DNA of 64,000 nucleotides from Azadirachta indica. Lineage: Eukaryota > Streptophyta > Magnoliopsida > Sapindales > Meliaceae. The notes under the pieces are model-generated. The model was not told the DNA's origin. It was given only the letters and a program-made list of their open reading frames with translations, and did no database searches. The first letter of the stretch is position 1; every line of letters starts with the position of its first letter. The stretch spans positions 12,249,744-12,313,743 of the forward strand of contig CM040443.1 of NCBI GenBank assembly GCA_022749755.1, read 5' to 3'. This document shows positions 38,806-50,148 of this stretch, piece by piece. The translations under genes and the position numbers were made by a program.

Positions 38806-39220
38806 TTAGTACCCGTTTGATTTGACTTTTTTATTGGTCAAAAAGATTTTTTTAATGATAAAAGTTCTTTTCAAATTTTTTAATGTCGTTTGATTGACAA
38901 TGAAAAAGAGTTTTTGGGAATTAAAAAAGTTATTTTCCTTCTATTGGAAGAAACCCAAAATTTGAGTTTTTGCTAGTAGAGCTTCCGTAACTTTTTTAAA
39001 AGATAAAATTATGTAAAATACCCTTAGTTTGTTTTAAAAATTCTATGTAATTTCTTTAAAATAAAATATTAAAAATCTGTTTATTAAAGTAATTACTCAA
39101 ATTTTTCTCAAAAGTCATTTGTGATAACCAAACAATTAATAAATTTTTGTTAAAAGCGCTATTCATAAAAATTTTACGAGTAAAAGTTTTATTTGAAAAG
39201 TTATATCAAACGGACCCTTA
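38806..39220. mobile_element. probable Harbinger-type MITE (409 bp)
   Basis: The segment 38809-39217 starts GTACCCGTTTGATTTGACTT. Its other end, read on the opposite strand, starts GGGTCCGTTTGATATAACTT, giving terminal inverted repeats of about 20 bp with a few mismatches. It is flanked by TTA on both sides (38806-38808 and 39218-39220), the usual PIF/Harbinger target duplication. It has no coding capacity. A 3-bp duplication is weak evidence, so the inverted repeats carry most of the weight. Confidence 0.5.
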
Positions 39221-40842
39221 AAATATAAATGTAGGGCCGTTTGGTTTGTGATTTGAAAATTGTTTTTAAAAATTTGAATATGATTCAACATTTTGAATTG
39301 TATTTTTAATATTTTTAATATTTGAAAATATTTTTGATATAAAATTTAAAAACAGTTTTTAAACCTTAAAAAGTTCGAAAACATTTTTAATATAATATAT
39401 CAAAATAATAAAAATAAGAATGTTTGTTTGGTTAGAACTATTTTTAAGAATAGATTTACTTTAAAATTTTAGTAATATTGACTAATATTGATTTCTTTAA
39501 ACTAGTTTTGAATATATTTATATAAGGTGATTTATTAAAAATTAATAAAAAACTTACTTCTTAGTTTTACTATAACGAAATTATAAGAAATACAATGTGC
39601 AGTGGGCACAAATCTACTTCTTTAATGTTGACAAATTGTAGTTTATTTAAAAACAAGAAATATACTTAATCTCTCTTAATATTGGAGAAAGTTGGGTAAT
39701 ATTATTATATCATACCATCAGCAACAATAGTCTATTTTGCTGTCATTACTCTTCAACTTGAAATTTTTAAAAATGTATCTCATAATTACTTTAAAAACTT
39801 ATAAAAATAAAAATACATTTTTCTTGACTGCAAAAATATTATATATAACAAAATATTGATTAAAGTATATCAATAAAAAATATATATAATTCATAAAAAA
39901 TTAAAAAATTAAGAAAATATAGATATAATTTTTTTCTAGATATGATATAAACCTATAAATAAAATAACTAATTTTAAAGTTTAGATCTTATAAAAAAATA
40001 AGCAAAAAAGTTTAAAATGTAAAAAAAAAATACAATTAAAAAAAAAGAAAATTGCATTTGAATTTGATTGAAATACAATAAAGAAAAAATTAAAAAAAAA
40101 CTTTTTATCGGTTATTAATTTTACACTCAGTTTTGGAATCTTATTCAAAAACTATTTTCTATTAAATTGTATTTGTTTTTCTCTTATTCTCTCTTTATTT
40201 ATTTTTCTTCTTCAATTAAAATATCCATACTTCTGACCCAGCGGGCCCCAACTCTCTTCGCAAACAATTTGAAGTTTAGCTAAACTGGTATCTTTTAATT
40301 AATTTTTCTGTTCATAATTTAATTTTATGTTGCTTCTTATAAATGAAGTGGTTGGCCATCAGAATCCAATTAATATTAATGCATCACAATTATATATATA
40401 TATATATATATATATAAAACCATAGATCCCCGCTAAGGGACTTTAAATTTATTATTGCATTTAAGTGACAATTAATTGACATATAGTTGAAGAAATTATT
40501 TGAGTAAATACTAAATTTACTTTTTAATTTTTTTATACAAAAATATTTATGTTGATAAGTACTCTTAATACTTGATAAGCATAAATGAAGTTTAATATAT
40601 CTGTATAACACTCTTATCCTTTTATCTCTCTCGATCTCCATCTATATCATCTACCGCTTTTATCCCTATCTATGGTTAAATGCATATCTTTTTCCTAAAC
40701 CTATATTTCGCTATATATATAGCCACAACAATTTTAATATCAAATAGTTAATTCTTTCGATAAAAAATTAAAACCCCACCACGAAAACCAAAGAAGCAGC
40801 CAGTATATGCATAGTTGTATACAGGCCTGTCAATCGTCAGGC
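39221..40842. other. AT-rich intergenic DNA upstream of the SSL gene
   Basis: No coding sequence or RNA gene is seen. A GGGCCGTTTGGTTTG block at 39234-39248 looks like one end of another MITE, but I could not find its partner. An AT run lies at 40391-40417. The final 200 bases are the promoter of the strictosidine synthase-like gene. Confidence 0.55.
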
Positions 40843-40850
40843 TATAAATA
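40843..40850 (+). promoter_or_regulatory. TATA box of the SSL gene
   Basis: TATAAATA lies 68 bases before the ATG at 40918, leaving room for a short leader starting near 40875. Confidence 0.7.
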
Positions 40851-40917
40851 CCACAGAACTATCTGCAAGATATATAATAAACTTGCATTCTGAAATTTCT
40901 GATTCAATAAATCTACC

Positions 40918-41177
40918 ATGAAAATGCTTTCTTCTCCCTCCGTTTTGTTCTTCCTTTTCTTCGTGATTTCTCCTACTGTGATATCGTCAAACCATGATAT
41001 TGATGGCCTAAAAAACTACCATCAGCTTCAGCTCCCGGAGGTGGCCGGCCCCGAGAGCCTGGCTTTCGACTGCAACGGCAAAGGGCCGTATGCTGGTGTC
41101 TCCGATGGCAGAATCCTCCTGTGGCAAGGACAGCAGCTTGGATGGACGGAGTTTGCTACCACTGCACCAAACAGGCA

Positions 41178-41220
<43 letters not shown>

Positions 41221-42407
41221 ATAAACACCCTAAGAGAGAGTTACATTTTATTTTTATTTGGTGATGATCAGTATTTCATAAACCAGAACAGATTAAAAGT
41301 CCGTTATAAAATTCATTTGTATTTTTATTTTATGCATCAAACACTTGTATTTAATCGGGAAGTACGAAATGTTTACCAAAAAGAAACATTGACTTACAGG
41401 CTGCGTCACAAGTTGGTAAATATTAATTTGCATGCATTGATTGTACACCAGTCTGCATGTCGTGAAGAATCTCACCCTCGGTTTGTTAATTGCAATGGAA
41501 TTTGTGTTTGATTAGGCCTCGCAAGTTATGCGATGGGTCAACCAATACAAACTTAGAGCCGACGTGTGGGAGGCCCTTGGGCCTTAAATTCCATTCTGTA
41601 ACTTGCGATCTCTACATTGCCGATGCCTACTTTGGGCTGATGGTAGTTGGACCAAGCGGTGGCCCGGCCCAACAACTCGTATCTTCAGCTGAAGGAATCC
41701 CCTTGCGCTTCACAAATGCTTTAGACATTGATCCCCGTACAGGAATTGTATATTTTACAGACAGTAGCATTTTCTTCCAAAGAAGGTAGATAGATAGATT
41801 TATTCTTATTGTTATATTTTAAACTAAGAAAATCGAATTGCTGCAATTGACTCACATAATGAGAAAGTATATATGTTTGATGCATTGCAGGCAATATTTT
41901 ATGTCAATTGTGGGAGGAGATAAAACTGGGAGGTTATTGAAATATGATCCAAAGAGTAAGCAAGCGACAGTCCTGTACAGAGGCTTAGCATTTCCAAATG
42001 GGGTTGCTCTGAGCAAGGACTATTCATTCCTTCTTCTTGCCGAATCAACTCCATTCCGAATTTTAAAATTTCGGCTTCAAGATGAAACGGCAAATTACAT
42101 TACTCCAGAACTGTTTGCTCAGCTTCCGAGATTTCCAGACAACATCAGGAGGAACAAGAATGGGGAGTTCTGGGTAGCAATGAATACTGCAAGAGGAAAG
42201 ATTCAGGGGAAACAAAGTGTGAGCACAATCCCATGGTGTACTGGAGATCCTGTGGGTGTTAAGTTCGATGAATGGGGGAATGTTGCGAGGGTAATAGACG
42301 GAAATGGAGGAAATGCGCTTGTTTCTGTGAGTGAAATTCAAGAACATGCAGGGAATTTGTACATGGGATCGTCAGTACAACCTTATGTTAGTGTAATGAA
42401 AGCTTAG
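40918..42407 (+). CDS. strictosidine synthase-like protein
   Basis: Three exons (40918-41174, 41516-41785, 41891-42407) join in frame into 347 aa. The first about 24 residues form a signal peptide (LFFLFFVISPTVISS core), so the protein enters the secretory pathway. The family six-bladed beta-propeller hallmarks are present: GPESLAFDCNGKGPYAGVSDGR, NRPRKLCDGS, CGRPLGLKF, YIADAYFGL, YFTDSS, GRLLKYDPKSK, AFPNGVALS and GVKFDEWGNV. Length is normal. Intron 1 uses a GC donor (AACAG|GCAAGA) and is followed by a TA microsatellite. By remembered alignment with Rauvolfia strictosidine synthase, the catalytic glutamate just before the IQEH motif is a serine here (VSVSEIQEH). Condensation of tryptamine and secologanin is therefore unlikely and the substrate is unknown. 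Confidence 0.93.
41182..41215 (+). repeat. (TA)n microsatellite in SSL intron 1
   Basis: About seventeen TA units start eight bases after the non-canonical GC donor of intron 1. Length variation here could affect donor recognition; that is inference only. Confidence 0.95.
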
Positions 42408-43790
42408 CTAGTCTTGTGCGAATTATATGTTGAGAATTCTGTTACTGATATTTGAGTTACATTGCTTATTGTATTAATTTTCATAATACTTTATTTCGTA
42501 CATAATCATATATCTACCTAGATTATATGCCTATTTCTCCTTGTATAATGAAATACAAGTGGGGCAGGAGAGACAGAGGTGTTCGAGATCTCAGGAAACA
42601 GTGCACATTGAGGGGCGTGCAACAGCGCAAGCTCAGCTGGATCACTGATTCACTTGTCCCAACATCCATGCAAACACAAATTCTAAAAGATTGTGGCCTT
42701 TCAGTGCAACCCACTGCGTACTTTTAATCAATTATCTAAATAAAAAAGATAATAAATAAAACTGAACAAAGCAATACTTGGTTGTTTATTATAACTACCA
42801 CAGAACATAAATAAGGAAGTTGCTCTGTTTATATCCCAATAGATATAAGAAATTAAATTAAATGATTGGGTTAATTTAATTCTATAACTATTATTCTGGT
42901 TAATTCGACCAAATTTTTGTAGCTCAAATAGTCTAGAAGTTTATTTATTAAATTATATATATCAGTAGTTTCCATTTTTTGACATGATGAATCAAAGATT
43001 TGGTTTAAGTCAAAAATTGAAAGAAAAATTCCTATCAGTATTACATTCCATCAAATTTTTTTTTCTTTTTTTATGAAAACAATGGTCAATGTCTTAGCTT
43101 CCAAGTACCTTGACGCGTCTCACGTGCTTCTTGTCAGGTTTGGTCCAATAGCAGCTTCCCAATTGTAAAGAACAATGGAAAAAGTCCTAACGTACACGTT
43201 GAGAACACGGCTCGAGGGTTTGGGGACGTATCAATTAGTAAAGAATTCATTAATTAAACTAAAAGAATTTCGGAAATTTCCAGCCAACCCAAACAATGAC
43301 ATACCAAGTGTAATTTTCACGACGCTAATATAACAGAAGAAACATAAAACGGGGCGTATTGGAGGCCGACACGCCTTGAAATTGGAACTATGTTTTTTCT
43401 CTCGAGCTTTATTTATTTTCTTGGAAGGGAAGGACGAAAGAGTTCAAACCAAAGCGTAAGAAAACATTAAAACGAATATGCTTTGAATTTATAATTTAAA
43501 AAAAAAAAAAAGAAAAGTAGGGCTTTAATGGAATCTATACCTCGAAGCTGGATGCTCAAGTTTGAAAAGTAGCATAATATTCTTTGTTGCAAAAGTGATT
43601 ATATTTTTTAATTCTTTTTCCGAAATTCTTTTTAATTTCTATTCCAGGCTAATACGACGTCGCTTTGGAGGAAGCGAAATTTTATTATATTTTATTTGAT
43701 CTTTTCTTATGCAAAGAATCGAAGAAAATTTATTAATTTGCCCGTGATTTTCACTTCTCAGTTTGTAGGGCGGGAGATAAAAAGCTGCTG
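42408..43790. other. spacer between SSL and AAPT1
   Basis: The SSL 3' UTR comes first. A GC-richer island at about 42545-42720 stands out from AT-rich flanks; it has a short open frame on both strands but no recognisable domain. The part from about 43080 to 43790 is the AAPT1 promoter and includes a G-box (CACGTG, 43121-43126) and a GACGTCG element near 43656. Confidence 0.55.
43121..43126. promoter_or_regulatory. G-box CACGTG upstream of AAPT1
   Basis: CACGTG is the core bound by plant bZIP and bHLH factors. It lies about 1 kb upstream of the AAPT1 start codon. It may be functional, but a six-base match can occur by chance. Confidence 0.35.
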
Positions 43791-44145
43791 CATTCCATTC
43801 AATTCTGCGTTTCTTACCGTTCACGAATCTGCGACTCTCTCTCTCTCTCTCCCCCGATCTATTCCTTTTCTACCTGGTATCTTTATTTATTTATTAATTT
43901 ATTTTTAAAATTTCTCCTTTATTGTTCTTACTTTGTTAATACATTTCTCTCATTCCAGATCCACTCAGTCCACGGTTTGTATTCTACTTATTTTCTCTGA
44001 AAAAATCCGTCTAAACTACGAAAAATCACTTGCATGATTAGCGATTCATTCTAATATCTTGAATACTCTCTGAATTTGAATCACACAACTTCTCCGTTGA
44101 TATTTGCAGCTTAGAATCACTGAGATTACTTGATAGTGACAGCAA

Positions 44146-47100
44146 ATGGGATACATAGGAGGACATGGAGTCGCGGCGTTGCATAGATACAAGTACAGTG
44201 GAGTAGACAACTCTTATCTTGCCAAATATGTTTTGCAACCTTTCTGGAGCCGTTTCGTCAATTTCTTCCCTCTTTGGATGCCGTAAGTTTCCGTTGAAAT
44301 TTTGTATTAATGAATTTGTTCTTTTACTGTTCGTTTTTCATTGTTATGGATGTTTTCTCATTTGTTTCGTGTTTTTCTGATTGTGTTTTTGGTTCCCGAT
44401 CTTCTCCAGACCTAACATGGTAAGATAAAATTTTTTATTACTAGTTCATAATTCTTTTTCATTTTTTATTTTTATTTATGGTGTAACTGAAACTGTATTG
44501 TCTGTCTAAGTACTAACATGATTGCGTTGTTTTTTAGATAACGCTTACTGGCTTTATGTTCTTAGTCACATCGGCGGTGATTGGCTATGTGAGTGGCGAT
44601 TTCTCTACTTTTCTTTTTCTTTTTCTTTTTTATTCTGTACTTTTTCTTTTAAGTTTCGTAATTTGAAATGTTTTTAGTTGATAATTTTAGTTTGTAAAAA
44701 GATTGTGATTGATTTACACCTCAGTGAATAAAATTTCACTGGGTAATCACTCAGCAGTTGTTTGTAGTAGAGTTTACAGTTTCAAAGTAGTATTAAGTAA
44801 CATTAAAATGTTAGAATGACGAGTTGCATAATTTATAAGATTATTTGGAAATGGAGAAATTTTTGTTTTCAAATTCTGCTTTTGGACATCTTTGCTTGGT
44901 TAAAATTTTCATTTAAATTTCTGCTTCAGATATATTCTCCTCACTTGGATACGGCTCCACCAAGATGGGTTCATTTTGCACATGGCTTGCTTCTATTTTT
45001 ATATCAGGTTCCTTCTATGCCCTGAATGCAGTTGGTCAAATTCTATTTTTCTGTGTTAGTGAATTATTTTAAACATGGCTCTTTTTGAACTTGCACTAAT
45101 TGCATGCTAGACTTTTGATGCTGTGGATGGCAAGCAAGCACGACGGACAAATTCATCTAGTCCGTTGGGTGAACTTTTTGATCATGGTAATTTCCTTTGA
45201 TCTTCTCTTTTCCTTGATGTTTACAATTTAAAATTATCATTTGATGTTGATGAAATATACGTCTTGCTTGTCACTATATTGCAGGTTGTGATGCTCTTGC
45301 TTGCGCGGTATGGATATAACTTATTTTGTTCTTATGTAACTCTGGTCACTGGAATGCCTTTGATATGTTTCTGATGCTTTCAGTTTGAAAGCTTGGCATT
45401 TGGAAGCACTGCTATGTGTGGAAGAGATACTTTCTGGTTCTGGGTAATTTCTGCCATTCCATTTTATGGAGCAACATGGGAACAGTAAGTGGTGCGAAAC
45501 ATAGTCTTTTTTTATCTTTAATTTTGTATGAACTGAATAGAATCAACTCTGAGGAATGTATCTCCAGGTAGGTATTGGATGTATGCAATGAAGGATGATT
45601 GATCTTTGACACTGTATAATGGAATCTTTTTTTTTTTTCAATTTTTGATGCCTTTATTTTGTTTCTGCAGCCTTTATCTTTATATCATAGAGATTGATTG
45701 ATGTTTTCAATATTGTTTTCTCTACACGAATTCTAACTCTTGTTGTTTTCTGTTAATTATATTAACAATAATTCTTTTTTTTTTTGTTCCAGCTACTTTA
45801 CCAATACCCTTATCCTTCCGGTGGTCAATGGACCTACAGAGGGTCTTATGTTGATCTATGTTGCTCATTTCTTTACAGCTATAGTTGGTATGCATTTTTT
45901 ACAGCAAATGTGACTTTCTACACTTCAAAAAATCTATATTGCTGAATTATATTTTTTTTGTTCATTATCCTTTCCCCTATTCTCCTTTAATGGTTGCTTG
46001 AATTTGTTTCCTTAGGTGCTGACTGGTGGGCTCAGAATTTTGGGAATTCTTTGCCCTTCTTGAGTTGGGTGCCATTTATTAGTGGTAAGCAACATCGATG
46101 GAGCAGTGATTATATTTGAGACTGAAGCAAATGATCAATAAGTCAGAATACCTGACACTGAACCAACAATATGTGTTGAATTATTCTGAATATCATTGGA
46201 TGGGAGAACTCATTTTGTGTTTGCCTATGTACTATAGACCTTTACATGTGTAATTCCATGAAATTATTAAAATTCCACTAGAAAATTTGTGAAGGTTTTA
46301 GTTCTGGAATGGCATTTATGGTTTCATATGGTTAACCATCTCTTGGTGACTGTATTATTATGGTTTCATATGGTTAACCATCTGTTGGTGACTGTATTAT
46401 GGAATTTTTTGTCTATGTTTCTACATTGTCTGTTAGATAATCATGAAAGTTACTTATTTCACAACTGAATGTTTCTAGTTCAGTGTTGCTTGGATAGTCT
46501 TATAGGTTGTGCTGCCACAAGAATGCTGGCTGAAAGATCATTTTCAAGAGTTTTGTGGTTTCTTTTTGGCTCTTTGAGACTTCTCATCCTTGTTTTTGTG
46601 GTTTTTGAGTCCCCTTATACATTTCTCTTGTTGTTAAATACATGTTCTCCTTTTCTGTGTGTTAGCCAAAAATAAGAACATTTCAAGTGCTTTGCCGGAT
46701 AGAACAGAATAAAATGCATTGGATTACTTCCTTTTATCAAATATGATACCAAATGTGGAATGTTTCAGTAATGGCGCCCTATTTTGTTGCATTCCCTTGT
46801 AGATTTAACTTATCCTTACATTGTTAGCTGGTTGTTATAATGGCATGTTACTTTCTTGTTTTCATCTCTTTTTGATTGTTATTCCCCATTTAGCAGTGTT
46901 CCTGTGCTATAATATATGGCATAAATTTCCTTACATACGGCCTTTTTAGATTATTGGGTATTTCCGAATGGAAATTATTATTAGATTGCGAGAAAATACT
47001 TTTAAAATGTTGGACCCTGCTTCTGGTATGTGTGCTGATAGCTATCATAACAATTCATGACTGGAAACTTTTGATGTTTGATTGGTTTACTGTTCTTATG

Positions 47101-50100
47101 GTTGATGATTCTTTGAAAGATGCAGTAAATGCTTATTGATTACTCTTATTTTCTATTCCCCTCTTTTGTGGATCTTTTTTTGTTTTCACGTATTCTAATT
47201 TGTTCTTTTAGAAGACACTTAGTTTTTGCTCTAATGTCTTTTTAACTAAAATTTTATTTGTTTACCTTCAGAAATCCCAACATACAAAGCTGTTTTAACT
47301 ATGATGATCGCCTTTGGCGTTATACCTACAGTATACTTCAAGTACGTGGTTTCTCTATCCTAAGCAGTTCAAATCTAAATCTGGAATTGCCCAATGTAGT
47401 AACTTTAATCTAATAATCTGTAATTCTATTTGGTTCATTGTCCTTTTGCATTTAGATTCTAATACTTACTCAACTGGTTGCTTACTCATTATCTTACAAG
47501 TTTAAACACAGAAAAGCTACTGAACAGTGTATTTAGTTGCTTAACTGCTGTATTGGTACATGCATCTTAGATTTTGGTTGTCATAATCATTGTTGCCTTG
47601 TTTCCCACCCATTCTTTTTGTTACCTTAAGTTCATGTCTACAATCTTCATCTATGCTCCAATAGTTAGAGAGGAGGCACTGTTTATTCATAAGTTTGTTT
47701 TTATCAGCCCTGTATTAATAGTTAAACTTCAAAACTTTGTTTCTTGGTTTAACATTTCACATTTAAGGTCGTATAACAGTTTCTCATGTAAGGTTATTGC
47801 TTGAACCTCCCTTATGAGTTCTATGATCATTTGCAGTGTGTCCAATGTTTATAAGGTTGTTCAAGCAAGAAAAGGAAGCATGTTAATGGCAGTAGCAATG
47901 GTAATTTCTTTTAGTATCTTAATAGTTGACTCTTATTCCAATTATGCTTAACAGGTGTCTGGTTGTTGTTTCTTAACAGCTGTACCCTTTTGCGGTACTC
48001 ATGGGAGGAGTGCTTGTTTGGTATGTCTCAGCTTTTGCTATCTGTTCTGATGTTTAACTTTTGTTCCTAAAATTTGCCTTCATACTGGATTTGAATTCTT
48101 ATGTAGGGATTATCTTTCACCATCTGATATTATGGGAAACTATCCACATTTAGTTATTTTGGGAACTGGACTTGCATTTGGGTTCCTTGTGGTAAGATAC
48201 AATTGATGCGAGTGCTCTCATTCAATTCTGTCATTTTTTAACTTTTTATGCATCTTCATTATTGCAAGTTAAGATTACCAGTTAAACATATTGTAGTTTG
48301 CCTTTTGGGGAGCAATTTGCCATTTGCTGGGGTATTGAATGTGTTTCTGATTATTGTGTTAGCATATGCTAATAGCAATAAGTACAAAACAGTAAATCAA
48401 AAAACATTACTTTGTGTCAACGTTTCGTTACCTCAACCACCAAATTTGATCATAGAGGAACTATCGAATTCAAAGGTTTCTCTATTAACTTTTTATTGTT
48501 TAGACGATGCTAGGCAACTATTTATTGTTTTTCTCTCTGCACATTGCATCCAAATAAGTAAAGAAAATATTTTATTCTATTTGTGAACATGCACATATTT
48601 AGCCCACCATATTTGAGACTTTTAGATTACATATATTTTGATTGTTTATTCTCTTCTTTTCTTTTGGGGGTGGGTGGGCTTCAGTTGTTGATCTGACACC
48701 TCATTTCCATGTTCTCCATTGCTTCCCCTTCTTGCGTTGTTTTAAAATATTCTATGCAATGAGCATGTTTTAGATTTGTCTTACATTACTCTTTAATCTT
48801 TATCATTATTCTTATTTGTTACTCGCATATATGTTTTTCTTCTGCCCATGCATGTGCATGTGAATGATGCTTCTCGTTAGGTTTCTGTGGTTCTTTTATT
48901 AATGTTGTCTGTCTTGTGCTGTGGATTTCAAATTTCGTGTGGAGAATTTCTGCAATAGACAATAATCATATTGTTGCTGATGAAAAAGCTTATTTTGACA
49001 GGGAAGGATGATTCTGGCTCACCTGTGTGATGAACCCAAGGGTTTGAAAACCAACATGTGCATGGTATGTTCAAGTAGCATTCCAGAAGATACTTATAAG
49101 AGTTCTCTGATGAATGTTCATTACTTCTATTTGTTAGAAGTCACTAACAATTGCACCCCAGTAAATTTTCTAGAACATTTATGCTTTATTTTTGCTTTTC
49201 CTTTTTATTATACAGCTCCATTTTTCTTTGTACTAATTCCTATGCTGTGGGGCTAGCTTGATATCTTTTTGACATTTTAGAGATACAAGGAAAACAATGT
49301 CATTTCCTCCACATCTTGGAAGTGTTTGATGATATCACATGTGATACATAATAGTTGAAATGATTCTTATTTGGAAATTGGATTACTAAAGTTTTATCTC
49401 TTATTTGTGCAGTCACTATTGTATCTTCCATTTGCCATTGCAAATGCACTTACTGCCAAACTAAATGATGGGTGTGTAGTAGTTTGATTTGGCTTAGTTT
49501 ACTCAATGGTCATCTTATTGTAGTTTCTCTTGACAGTTGATTTCTTGTCCATTAATAGACACCCTTTGGTCATTGTTGCAGAGTTCCTTTAGTTGATGAA
49601 TTATGGGTTCTGCTTGGTTACTGTATATTTACAGGTACATGCTCTTACTTGCATTACTTGTGTGCATGTTGAGAATTTAATTGATTAATGTTGCAAATTC
49701 TAATGTTTTGTCTCTGCTTTCATGTGCAAGTATATTTCAGTTCATGGTCAGAGATCTTGGATGTAATATATGCCATTAAAGTAAACTGTTGTGCCTGACA
49801 ATCCTCTCTTGCTTATTGTAGCGGGCCTCTATCTACACTTTGCAACGTCAGTTATTCATGAAATTACAACAGCCCTGGGTATTTATTGCTTCAGGTGAGA
49901 TTGTTTATCTTACTATTCTGAATTTCTGTAGTTACATTTTTGGTGTTCTTGACATTATTGTATTTGCTTATTATTCATAGTCAATTAACCTTATGGCAAA
50001 GCTTATTCTTTGAACATTGAACCTATCCTGCAGCATTAACATTAGTAAGGTTTTAGGTTTAGCAAATTCTTTCCTTCCCAGACATTAGAATTTGGTTTCT

Positions 50101-50148
50101 AACGTGATTCTCTTGTTAAATGACAGGATAACCAGGAAAGAAGCTTGA
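44146..50148 (+). CDS. AAPT1: aminoalcoholphosphotransferase (choline/ethanolamine phosphotransferase)
   Basis: Eighteen coding exons: 44146-44282, 44410-44419, 44538-44588, 44930-45007, 45111-45186, 45285-45307, 45384-45484, 45793-45887, 46016-46084, 47272-47341, 47837-47900, 47980-48020, 48107-48191, 49002-49064, 49413-49471, 49582-49634, 49822-49894 and 50127-50148. They join in frame into 389 aa, the length I recall for Arabidopsis AAPT1. The enzyme transfers phosphocholine or phosphoethanolamine from CDP to diacylglycerol, the last step of phosphatidylcholine and phosphatidylethanolamine synthesis in ER/Golgi membranes. The CDP-alcohol phosphotransferase motif DG-x2-AR-x8-G-x3-D-x3-D is complete (Asp98, Gly99, Ala102, Arg103, Gly112, Asp116, Asp120). 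Several hydrophobic membrane segments follow. Exons 2 (10 nt) and 6 (23 nt) are microexons. Leader splicing is likely (donor CTG|GTATCT at 43877; acceptor TTTGCAG at 44109) but not firm. Confidence 0.96.
46318..46403 (+). repeat. 42-bp tandem duplication in AAPT1 intron 9
   Basis: The block beginning GTTTCATATGGTTAACCATC at 46321 recurs at 46363 and continues TGTTGGTGACTGTATTAT with one substitution. It lies in the longest AAPT1 intron (46085-47271). Confidence 0.9.
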
